Source: Muribaculaceae bacterium (GTDB lineage Bacteria > Bacteroidota > Bacteroidia > Bacteroidales > Muribaculaceae). From it: 6,012 nt of DNA. The position numbers and the translations under genes were made by a program. The stretch lies in NCBI GenBank assembly GCA_022511505.1, contig JAFLTK010000058.1:1-6012 (forward strand), written 5' to 3'. Shown here in pieces: positions 1 to 5,613 of this stretch. Below the pieces are notes generated by a model. The model was not told where the DNA came from. It made no database searches and saw only the letters and a program-made list of their open reading frames with translations. Position 1 is the first letter of the stretch, and every line of letters starts with the position of its first letter.

Positions 1-33
1 TTGTTAGTGTTGTTAGTGTTGTTAGTGTTGTTA
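1..33. repeat. 9-bp tandem repeat, cut by window edge
   Basis: Three perfect head-to-tail copies of TTGTTAGTG (1-9, 10-18, 19-27) are followed by a partial fourth copy, TTGTTA (28-33). The array starts at base 1, so its true length is unknown. Because the period is a multiple of three, two plus-strand frames stay open through it: frame 1 reads Leu-Leu-Val repeats up to a TAG at 73-75, and frame 3 reads Val-Ser-Val repeats up to a TGA. It could therefore be the low-complexity tail of a gene to the left, or simple intergenic sequence. Nothing else is recognised between here and the promoter at 80. Confidence 0.9.
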
Positions 34-79
34 TCGAGACCTTCTGATTCCTCCGTTCCCGGCAATCAGGCGTAGTGGG

Positions 80-111
80 TTTGGTGTTTTTATGGCAAAT
101 TACTATTTTTG
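80..111 (+). promoter_or_regulatory. Bacteroidetes-type promoter for the aminopeptidase / carbonic anhydrase genes
   Basis: A -33 box TTTG (80-83) is separated by exactly 20 bp from a -7 box TATTTTTG (104-111), which matches TAnnTTTG. This is the arrangement used by the primary sigma factor of Bacteroidetes. Transcription would begin a few bases after 111, giving a leader of about 50 nt before the ATG at 169. The leader end (about 159-168) is AT-rich with no Shine-Dalgarno, as is usual in this phylum. Confidence 0.7.
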
Positions 112-168
112 CAGTTGATTTAGGCACGGCCTATTAACCCCGCCAATAATAACTACACATTATATATA

Positions 169-1962
169 ATGAGCAATACAATACCTTCGCGTCTCGACCA
201 AATGAGACAGTTGATGGCCGATGCCCGTGTGGACGCCGCCATCTTTCCCCAGACCGACCCACACCAGAGCGAATATCTCGCTTCCCACTGGCAGGTGCGC
301 CGCTTTCTTTCGGGTTTCACCGGCAGCGCCGGCACCCTCGTTCTGACTGCCAACGCCGCCCTGCTGTGGACCGATTCCCGCTATTTCCTTCAGGCGGCTG
401 ACCAACTTGAGGGCACCGGAATCATTCTGATGAAGGAAGGATTGCCCGACACTCCGTCGATTGAGGACTACCTGCTGGCCACTCTCCCTGCCGACAGCCG
501 CGTTGGGGTCGACGGCATGCTGTTCAGCGTCGACGCCATCCGCCGCCTCGAGACAGCCCTTGCCGCCAAGGGTATCACGGTCGATGTCAACTTTGCTCCC
601 ATCGACAGCATCTGGACCGACCGCCCCGCGCTTCCCGCCGCCCCGGCGATTGTCCACGACGTCAAATATGCCGGAGTCTCGGCCGCCGACAAGATTAAAG
701 CCGTCACCGATGCCGCCACGGCAGCCGGTGCCGACGCCATCCTCATCTCGCCCCTCGACGAAATTGCCTGGACGCTGAACCTGCGTTCGCGCGACGTCAC
801 CTATAACCCGGTGATGACCGCGTTCCTGTTCCTCTCCCCTACTGCCGGCAACACGCTGTTTACCAACCCCGTGAAGATTACACCCGAGGTTGCCGACCAC
901 CTCGCAGAGGCCAACGTCAAGGTCGCCCCCTACGATACCATCGCCTCATTCCTCGCCGCCCTCCCATCGACACTGAAAGTCCACATCTCGACGGCCCAAA
1001 CCGCCTCTACCCTATCGTCGATTCTGGGCGACCGCGCCCTCGAGGGCACGTCGGCCGTCGCCACGCTCAAGGGATGCAAAAACGACAGCCAGATTGAAGG
1101 CATCCGTGCAGCGATGACGCGCGACGGAGTGGCCCTTGTCGGCGCATTCATGGAAATCGAGCGTCGCGCCGCCGAGGGTCACCTGAGCGAAATCGACGTC
1201 GCCAACATCTTGCGCGACCACCGCTCCCGCCAGCCGCTTTTCTATGACGAAAGTTTTGGCACAATCGCCGGTTGGGGTCCCCACGGCGCCATTGTACACT
1301 ATGAGGCCGACGAAAACACCAATGCCCTTATCGACGGCAACAACCTGTTGCTCATCGACTCGGGCGCGCAATATCTTGACGGCACCACCGACATCACCCG
1401 CACCATCGCCGTCGGCACTCCCACCGAGCGCCAGCGCCGCGACTTCACCCTCGTCATGAAGGGTCATATCGCTCTCGCCACCGCCATCTTCCCCCGCGGA
1501 ACCCACGGCCTCCAACTCGACGCCCTCGCCCGCCAATTCCTCTGGAAAGACGGCCTGACCTACCTTCACGGCACCGGCCACGGCGTGGGACACTTCCTCA
1601 ACGTCCACGAAGGGCCGCAACGCATCTCGCTTCTGTATGTCCCCGCACCCCTCACTCCGGGCATGGTAACATCCAACGAACCCGGCATTTACCGCGCCGG
1701 CAAATGGGGTATCCGTTGCGAGAACCTGACACTCGTTGTCCCAATCATGTCGACCGAAATGGGCGATTTCTACGGCTTCGAGACACTCACCCTGTTCCCC
1801 TTTGACCGCAACCTCTTTGACCTGTCGATTATGACCGACGAGGAAATCATCTGGGTCAACGAATATCACAAAAAAGTTCGCGAACTGCTGACGCCGGCCC
1901 TCGAATCGGCCGACGCTCGTCGCTGGCTCGAAGAAAAGACCGCTCCCCTGTTGCGCGACTGA
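169..1962 (+). CDS. Xaa-Pro aminopeptidase (aminopeptidase P, M24B family)
   Basis: Cytoplasmic metallopeptidase that removes the N-terminal residue from peptides whose second residue is proline. At 597 aa it is the long form resembling eukaryotic cytosolic XPNPEP1, not the roughly 440-aa E. coli PepP. Expected order: Creatinase N-terminal domain (about 7-140), second Creatinase-like domain (about 140-310), M24 pita-bread catalytic domain (about 315-530) and the C-terminal M24_C extension (about 535-597). The five metal ligands are all present with family spacing: D397 and D408 (DSGAQYLDGTTD), H471 (GTGHGVG), E504 (NEPG) and E518 (IRCEN). The catalytic histidines H377 (IVHY) and H480 (VHEGP) are also intact, so it should be active, most likely with two Mn2+ ions. 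There is no signal peptide. The start at 169 gives the usual family N-terminus and lies about 50 nt after the predicted transcription start. It is probably cotranscribed with the next gene, 27 bp downstream. Confidence 0.95.
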   Translation: MSNTIPSRLDQMRQLMADARVDAAIFPQTDPHQSEYLASHWQVRRFLSGFTGSAGTLVLTANAALLWTDSRYFLQAADQLEGTGIILMKEGLPDTPSIEDYLLATLPADSRVGVDGMLFSVDAIRRLETALAAKGITVDVNFAPIDSIWTDRPALPAAPAIVHDVKYAGVSAADKIKAVTDAATAAGADAILISPLDEIAWTLNLRSRDVTYNPVMTAFLFLSPTAGNTLFTNPVKITPEVADHLAEANVKVAPYDTIASFLAALPSTLKVHISTAQTASTLSSILGDRALEGTSAVATLKGCKNDSQIEGIRAAMTRDGVALVGAFMEIERRAAEGHLSEIDVANILRDHRSRQPLFYDESFGTIAGWGPHGAIVHYEADENTNALIDGNNLLLIDSGAQYLDGTTDITRTIAVGTPTERQRRDFTLVMKGHIALATAIFPRGTHGLQLDALARQFLWKDGLTYLHGTGHGVGHFLNVHEGPQRISLLYVPAPLTPGMVTSNEPGIYRAGKWGIRCENLTLVVPIMSTEMGDFYGFETLTLFPFDRNLFDLSIMTDEEIIWVNEYHKKVRELLTPALESADARRWLEEKTAPLLRD

Positions 1963-1989
1963 CAATTCACTATAAATTCCACTATACCA

Positions 1990-2532
1990 ATGGCATATAT
2001 AATCCCCGTTCGCGGTTTCACACCGCGCGTAGGCCAAGAATGTTTCCTGGCCGAAAACGCCACGCTCGTTGGCGACGTCACCATCGGCGACCAGTGCTCT
2101 ATCTGGTTCAACGCCGTGCTGCGCGGCGACGTCAACACCATCACCATCGGCAACCGCGTCAACATCCAGGACGGCTCGGTGCTCCACACCCTCTTCCGCA
2201 AGTCGACAATCGAAATTGGCAACGACGTTTCCATAGGCCACAACGTCACCATCCACGGCGCCAAAATCCACGACTATGCCCTTATCGGCATGGGCGCCGT
2301 CGTTATGGACGACGCCGTCGTTGGCGAAGGCGCATTGGTTGCCGCCGGCTCGGTCGTTCTGTCGCGCACGGTCATCGGCCCCAACGAAATGTGGGGAGGC
2401 GCACCGGCCCGCTTCATCAAGATGGTCGACCCGGCCCAGGCCCGCGAACTCAACCAGAAAATAGCCCACAACTACTTGATGTATAGCAAGTGGTATGACA
2501 CCCCCGATGTCGACCCGACCCTCGACATGTAA
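1990..2532 (+). CDS. gamma-carbonic-anhydrase-family hexapeptide-repeat protein
   Basis: A 180-aa left-handed beta-helix protein of the gamma carbonic anhydrase / YrdA / PaaY group, expected to form a trimer with metal bound between subunits. Repeating hexapeptide turns run from about residue 22 to 140 (for example the segments around LVGDVTIGD, IEIGNDVSIG and AVVGEGALVAAGSVV). The conserved RGD (R45, D47), the Q60-D61 pair and three candidate zinc/iron ligands, H66 (SVLH), H84 (IGH) and H89 (IHG), match the Cam-type layout. It is a short form without the acidic-loop insertion of archaeal Cam. Many such short homologues have weak or no carbonic anhydrase activity, so bicarbonate chemistry is an inference from family. 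The C-terminal helix (about 145-170) is typical. It follows the aminopeptidase by 27 bp with no separate promoter seen, and a terminator follows 27 bp after its stop. Confidence 0.93.
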   Translation: MAYIIPVRGFTPRVGQECFLAENATLVGDVTIGDQCSIWFNAVLRGDVNTITIGNRVNIQDGSVLHTLFRKSTIEIGNDVSIGHNVTIHGAKIHDYALIGMGAVVMDDAVVGEGALVAAGSVVLSRTVIGPNEMWGGAPARFIKMVDPAQARELNQKIAHNYLMYSKWYDTPDVDPTLDM

Positions 2533-2559
2533 CCACCATCAATCGGCTCCTCCAAACTA

Positions 2560-2596
2560 AAACCCGCTGACAAGGCCATGCCATGACAGCGGGTTT
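2560..2596 (+). terminator. stem-loop terminator, probably bidirectional
   Basis: Perfect 10-bp stem AAACCCGCTG (2560-2569) pairing with CAGCGGGTTT (2587-2596) around a 17-nt loop, 27 bp after the carbonic-anhydrase-like stop codon. On the plus strand the tract after the stem is only moderately T-rich (ATCTCTTCTT). On the minus strand the stem is followed by TTTTAGTTT, a better tail, so it may also stop transcripts coming from the convergent ATPase gene. Confidence 0.75.
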
Positions 2597-2616
2597 ATCT
2601 CTTCTTAGAGCCATTT

Positions 2617-2670
2617 TTGCATGCTCCACCATGCAATTTTCCAAGAATTTGCATGCTCCACCATACAAAT
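2617..2670. repeat. left inverted-repeat array (two 32-bp-phased units)
   Basis: Two copies of a 20-bp hairpin unit. Unit L1 (2617-2636) has arms TTGCATG and CATGCAA around loop CTCCAC. Unit L2 (2649-2668) has the same arms and loop but one mismatch (CATACAA), so its stem is slightly decayed; flanking bases extend its pairing to 2647-2670. The 12-bp spacer between units is TTTTCCAAGAAT. The loop centres (2626.5 and 2658.5) are exactly 32 bp apart. The array ends 10 bp beyond the stop codon of the ATPase gene. Positions 2633-2670 recur at 3936-3973 on the other side of the ATPase in the same orientation with a single mismatch. Confidence 0.9.
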
Positions 2671-2679
2671 CCAGCAAAA

Positions 2680-3879
2680 TCAATACAGAAAACCCATCAA
2701 CCACAGCGGAAGTCGGTTTCCGGAGGGATATTCTATATTGTCGGCAAGGATATATGAATCAGGCAGGTTGGCAATCTGCGAGAAACCTTTTTTAGCACCT
2801 CCAACCTCGACGCGCCACCGCCCGTCGATGATGAAGTCTCCGGCCTCTTTGCCATATTCAACCTTAAAAAAGGGCGACACTTGTGACACGACAAACGTCT
2901 CCCGCATATTGCCCTCGTCGACGTTATCACTTGCCAGCGCAGTCAGCAGATTCGGGTTGGTAAGATACACTTTGTCAGGCTTTTGCAGTCGTTTGACAGA
3001 TGTCACGTCGCTATAAAGCAGATAGAGCAAATCGGCCTTTTCGAGCAGATGCAGATAGGTCATAACAGTCTCCCGATTTAGTTCAAGCATCCGGCTCATT
3101 TTGGAGACATCAAGGGCGAAAGGCTTTGACGTAGCCAGAACGCCGAGCATCGCTTTTATCTTCCGCGCATAACCGCTCTGCAATCCGGCAAGCAGTGGCA
3201 ACTCCTGTTCAACAATGAAATTAACCACATTTTCAATCCTCAGATAATAGTCCTCTTTGTTGCCATTGTAGAACGGATAAAAGCCCTCCCGGCAATACTC
3301 CCGGTAGACAGCCACCGGCGAACAAACCGCAGTTACCGCCGCGGCTATCTCACCGGGATTGGCCATCAACTCGTCAAGTTTTACCGATGGCAACGAAATT
3401 CCCTTGTAAAATCTCAAATATTCCCGCAACGACAATCCCGGCATATAGTATGGCAGACACCGCCGCGACAGGTCGGTGTCGCTGTTGAGCAGGTGTAGCA
3501 TCGAGGAACCCGAAATGACAACCCTAAGGTCGGGATATGCATCATATATTTCTTTAATCTCCTTGTGCCAACCGGGGTATTTATGCACCTCATCCACAAA
3601 CAGATGCCGACCTCCGTGAAGATAAAACTCCTCGGTCAGATCCAGCAGCGAGTGATTGTTGAAATAGAAACTATCAAGAGTGCAATAAAGCGCCTTCCGC
3701 GTGCCTTGCCCGTAGTTCATCTTTATGTACTGCAACATGAGCGTCGTCTTGCCAACGCCACGCGACCCGCGGATTGAAATCAACCGGTCGTCCCAGTTGA
3801 TGAGGTTAATCATCTGCCTGACAATCTCCAAGGATGTCCGGGCGAGTCTGCGTTCTTGCACTTGAAATAGCCTTTCCAT
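2680..3879 (-). CDS. ATP-binding protein, AAA_14 / DUF4143 family
   Basis: A 399-aa P-loop ATPase of the AAA_14 plus DUF4143 architecture, common in multiple copies in Bacteroidales and archaea; its physiological role is unknown. Walker A is GSRGVGKT (38-45, with K44 and T45) and Walker B is HLFVDEVHK (92-100, with D96 and E97). VISGSS (121-126) fits the sensor-1 region and SRRCLPYYMPGLSLREY (138-154) is the usual linker motif. A winged-helix-like segment (about 270-300) precedes the C-terminal DUF4143 region, which in related proteins resembles a PD-(D/E)XK nuclease fold; I cannot confirm active-site residues. No signal peptide or membrane segment is seen. It is a single-gene unit with its own promoter at 3905-3936, convergent with the carbonic-anhydrase-like gene, and enclosed by inverted-repeat arrays on both sides. 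By hand count one 60-base stretch (3121-3180) is 55% G+C, lower than the 72% counted in a stretch of the aminopeptidase gene (601-660), consistent with but not proof of foreign origin. Confidence 0.9.
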   Translation of the reverse strand: MERLFQVQERRLARTSLEIVRQMINLINWDDRLISIRGSRGVGKTTLMLQYIKMNYGQGTRKALYCTLDSFYFNNHSLLDLTEEFYLHGGRHLFVDEVHKYPGWHKEIKEIYDAYPDLRVVISGSSMLHLLNSDTDLSRRCLPYYMPGLSLREYLRFYKGISLPSVKLDELMANPGEIAAAVTAVCSPVAVYREYCREGFYPFYNGNKEDYYLRIENVVNFIVEQELPLLAGLQSGYARKIKAMLGVLATSKPFALDVSKMSRMLELNRETVMTYLHLLEKADLLYLLYSDVTSVKRLQKPDKVYLTNPNLLTALASDNVDEGNMRETFVVSQVSPFFKVEYGKEAGDFIIDGRWRVEVGGAKKGFSQIANLPDSYILADNIEYPSGNRLPLWLMGFLY

Positions 3880-3904
3880 AACTGCTGAAAATCTGATTGG
3901 GCCA

Positions 3905-3936
3905 CAAAGTTAATAAAAATTGCTTGCTGCAGCAAG
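3905..3936 (-). promoter_or_regulatory. promoter of the ATPase gene, overlapping a palindrome
   Basis: Reading the minus strand, the -7 box TAACTTTG (3912 down to 3905) fits TAnnTTTG, and a -33 TTG (3935-3933, within CTTG) lies exactly 20 bp upstream. Transcription would start near 3898, leaving a leader of about 20 nt. The -33 element and most of the spacer lie within the perfect palindrome at 3916-3943, so a protein bound to that repeat unit would compete with RNA polymerase. Confidence 0.65.
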
Positions 3937-4004
3937 CAATTTTCCAAGAATTTGCATGCTCCACCATGCAAATTTTCCGATTTTTGCTTGCCGCGGCAAG
4001 CAAA
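3916..4004. repeat. right inverted-repeat array (three 32-bp-phased units)
   Basis: Three 20-bp units of the same family as the left array. R1 (3920-3939) is TTGCTTG-CTGCAG-CAAGCAA; with flanking bases it is a perfect 28-bp palindrome (3916-3943). R2 (3952-3971) is TTGCATG-CTCCAC-CATGCAA, with pairing extending over 3949-3974. R3 (3984-4003) is TTGCTTG-CCGCGG-CAAGCAA, perfect over 3983-4004. Centres at 3929.5, 3961.5 and 3993.5 are exactly 32 bp apart. The R1-R2 spacer TTTTCCAAGAAT is identical to that of the left array. R3 ends 2 bp from the stop codon of the 150-aa gene. In the minus direction R1 is followed by TTTTTATT, so it could also act as an intrinsic terminator for the tcdA operon. 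Confidence 0.92.
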
Positions 4005-4006
4005 TC

Positions 4007-4459
4007 TTACTGTAGCGGCTTGACGATGTGGATGCCGGGGCGCACGTGGAGCGTCAACACGGCCATCTGCCCGGTGTCCTCGTTTTTATAGTTGACATGA
4101 TACCACTCCGGGCCGAGGAAGTCGAGCACAAACCGGGCGTCGACGCCATCGAGCGGTGCCCATTGTCCGGCAACCGTGCGCTCGATTATCGTCACGTCAA
4201 AGCCCTTGACGGTGACGGCGAGCGACACCGCCCCGTCGGGACCAACGCCGGTGACACCGTGGCGCGTGAGTTCTACACGGCCGTCGTCGAGGCAATTGAT
4301 TTCAATCGACCGCTCGGTGCCGGCAGCCTCGGACGACAACTCGCCGGCGAGCAGAAACTGGCGCACCGGCCCCTTGGTCGCCGGTCGGCTGAAATAGGCC
4401 ACAATCGCCGCCGCGACCATCGCCGCTATCACATAGAATTCTATCGTTTCAAAAATCAT
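4007..4459 (-). CDS. membrane-anchored hypothetical protein, coupled to tcdA
   Basis: A 150-aa protein that I do not recognise as a characterised family. Residues about 6-23 form one hydrophobic segment (EFYVIAAMVAAAIVAYF), without a clear cleavage site, so it is best read as an N-terminal membrane anchor. The remainder (about 45-150) is predicted by eye to be mostly beta strands, with alternating polar and hydrophobic residues (VELTRHGVTGVG, VSLAVTVKGFDVTIIE, MAVLTLHVRPGIHIV), and is probably on the far side of the inner membrane or in the periplasm; topology is uncertain. Its ATG (4459-4457) overlaps the tcdA TGA (4458-4456) as ATGA, indicating translational coupling and a shared transcript. 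There is no sequence basis for linking it to tRNA modification. The stop codon lies 2 bp from repeat unit R3. Confidence 0.8.
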   Translation of the reverse strand: MIFETIEFYVIAAMVAAAIVAYFSRPATKGPVRQFLLAGELSSEAAGTERSIEINCLDDGRVELTRHGVTGVGPDGAVSLAVTVKGFDVTIIERTVAGQWAPLDGVDARFVLDFLGPEWYHVNYKNEDTGQMAVLTLHVRPGIHIVKPLQ

Positions 4460-5265
4460 TTTGCAGGCGGGTTATATAGGCTTTGGATGACGAGGCCGCT
4501 CAGCGTGAGGCCAAAAATGGCCGTAATGTGCATCAGCGAGCCGTTGATTTGCGCCTTTGAACTGCACCACTCGTGATTGAGCAACGCCGCGTCGCCCGGG
4601 CCCGACGTCGCTTTAGGGCACATACAGCGCTCGGTGCCACACGCCTCGTTGCGCCCACGATTCTCGAGCAACTCGTCGCTGTAGACACAGAGAAACTTGC
4701 GTGCCGGGAACTGCTTTTTGCGCTTAAAGCGCTGACGCAGAGCGCGTGCCAGCGGGCACCCCGCGACCTTCCAGAACTCGGCGACCTTGACACGCGTGGG
4801 GTCGACTTTGAGCGCCGCACCCATCGACGACAGGAAACGAGCGCGCGAACGCGTGGCCAACTCAATGAGCAACGCCTTGTCGCGCAGCGAGTCGATGCAG
4901 TCGATAACAAAGTCATAACTGTCGAGGTCAAAGTCTCCGGCGGTATCGGCGCTGAATATTTGCTGGCGCGCGTCAATCTTCGCCGCCGGGTTGATGAGCA
5001 GCAGATGCTTCTTTAGCGCGTCGACCTTAACCTGGCCGATGGTGGCCGTGGTCGCCATCAACTGGCGGTTGATATTGGTGATACACACGCGGTCACTGTC
5101 GACGATAGTCAGGTTGACAATGCCCGAGCGCACAAGCGACTCAGCACACCATGACCCGACGCCGCCTACGCCAAAGATTATCACCCGTGCCGCGGCAAGC
5201 CGGCCCATCGCCTCGTCGCCCAGCAGCAACCGCGAGCGGTTTAAAACAGCCTTTTCAATTTCCAT
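4456..5265 (-). CDS. tcdA: tRNA threonylcarbamoyladenosine dehydratase (ThiF/E1-like)
   Basis: A 269-aa ThiF/MoeB/E1-superfamily enzyme matching TcdA (YgdL/CsdL; E. coli protein 268 aa), which uses ATP to dehydrate t6A at position 37 of ANN-decoding tRNAs to the cyclic ct6A form. The adenylate-binding Rossmann motif is GVGGVGS (32-38). The acidic D56 follows beta-2, the NINRQ motif (64-68) supplies the family arginine, K80 lies in GQVK, and DCIDS (122-126) supplies D125. The region DPTRVKVAEFW (155-165) and the basic stretch after it are typical of TcdA rather than ThiF or MoeB. Several cysteines (C193, C209, C214, C216, C234) lie in the C-terminal half; a structural role is possible but unproven. 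No membrane segment is seen. The start at 5265 fits the predicted promoter just upstream, giving a very short leader. It overlaps the downstream 150-aa gene by 4 bp. Confidence 0.93.
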   Translation of the reverse strand: MEIEKAVLNRSRLLLGDEAMGRLAAARVIIFGVGGVGSWCAESLVRSGIVNLTIVDSDRVCITNINRQLMATTATIGQVKVDALKKHLLLINPAAKIDARQQIFSADTAGDFDLDSYDFVIDCIDSLRDKALLIELATRSRARFLSSMGAALKVDPTRVKVAEFWKVAGCPLARALRQRFKRKKQFPARKFLCVYSDELLENRGRNEACGTERCMCPKATSGPGDAALLNHEWCSSKAQINGSLMHITAIFGLTLSGLVIQSLYNPPAK

Positions 5266-5281
5266 TTTCGATAATTTTCTG

Positions 5282-5313
5282 CAAAATTAACAATTCTGCC
5301 CGTGACCCCCAAA
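5282..5313 (-). promoter_or_regulatory. tcdA promoter
   Basis: On the minus strand TTTG (5313-5310) is followed after exactly 20 bp by TAATTTTG (5289-5282), a full match to the Bacteroidetes TTTG/TAnnTTTG pattern. Transcription would start near 5275, about 10 nt before the ATG at 5265. A short AT-rich inverted repeat (5272-5289) overlaps the -7 box; it may be chance. The promoter shows that tcdA is transcribed separately from the toxin-antitoxin-like genes upstream. Confidence 0.7.
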
Positions 5314-5346
5314 CACTCCCGAACGCAAGGCCGCCTTTCCGCCTAC

Positions 5347-5613
5347 TCAAGTGACCGAGATTATTGGCTCTCCAAAGAACGTCGAGAGCATAGCCAGCGT
5401 CGAGATGGTAAAATTATGCTCGCCACTGAGCCAACGCGTTATCTCGCTCGGTCTCTTTCCGATGGCCTCGGCAAGCTGTTTCTTTGTAAGCCCTTTTTGG
5501 GTCATCAACTCGTCGAGCCGATTGGAAATCTGAAACGAAAGACGAGCCGAGGCCCTTTCTTCGGGACTGATATCGCCTAAAAGTTCACGCAACGAAACTC
5601 TCGCCTTTCTCAT
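5347..5613 (-). CDS. XRE-family helix-turn-helix protein, antitoxin-like
   Basis: An 88-aa DNA-binding protein. A single HTH_3/XRE domain occupies about residues 28-80, with the helix-turn-helix centred on LTKKQLAEAIGKRPSEITRW (42-61), followed by LSGEHNFTISTLAML, the usual closing helices. The short N-terminal extension (1-27, rich in Arg and Glu) could contact a partner toxin. Its ATG (5613-5611) overlaps the TGA of the upstream gene (5612-5610) as ATGA. A toxin-like gene first and an XRE regulator second is the HigBA-type order, and the regulator would normally neutralise the toxin and repress the operon. The antitoxin role is inferred from this context, since XRE domains alone are not specific. 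The operon promoter is outside the window. Confidence 0.85.
   Translation of the reverse strand: MRKARVSLRELLGDISPEERASARLSFQISNRLDELMTQKGLTKKQLAEAIGKRPSEITRWLSGEHNFTISTLAMLSTFFGEPIISVT

Noticed and set aside
1963..1989. Possible promoter between the aminopeptidase and the carbonic-anhydrase-like gene
   Set aside because: The 27-bp gap is AT-rich but has no TAnnTTTG box, so cotranscription is the simpler reading.
160..2469. Long open frames on the minus strand opposite the aminopeptidase and carbonic-anhydrase-like genes (160-900 and 1012-2469)
   Set aside because: They are antisense shadows of GC-rich genes, with low-complexity Gly/Val/Asp/Ala-rich translations and no recognisable domains, while the plus-strand frames carry complete catalytic motifs.
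3916..4004. Regularly spaced palindromes suggestive of a small CRISPR array
   Set aside because: The repeat unit is 20 bp and the spacers are only 12 bp and similar to one another (TTTTCCAAGAAT recurs), with no cas genes; this does not fit CRISPR.
3806..4091. Small open frames running through the right repeat array on both strands
   Set aside because: Their translations only reflect the hairpin repeats and overlap the ATPase or the 150-aa gene; no independent support for coding.
4573..5016. 147-aa plus-strand frame inside tcdA
   Set aside because: Antisense to a confidently assigned gene; arginine- and leucine-rich composition typical of a GC-rich shadow frame.
5272..5289. AT-rich inverted repeat TAATTTT-CTGC-AAAATTA at the tcdA promoter as an operator
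   Set aside because: Seven-base AT-only arms overlap the -7 box and can arise by chance from promoter sequence; no second copy nearby.
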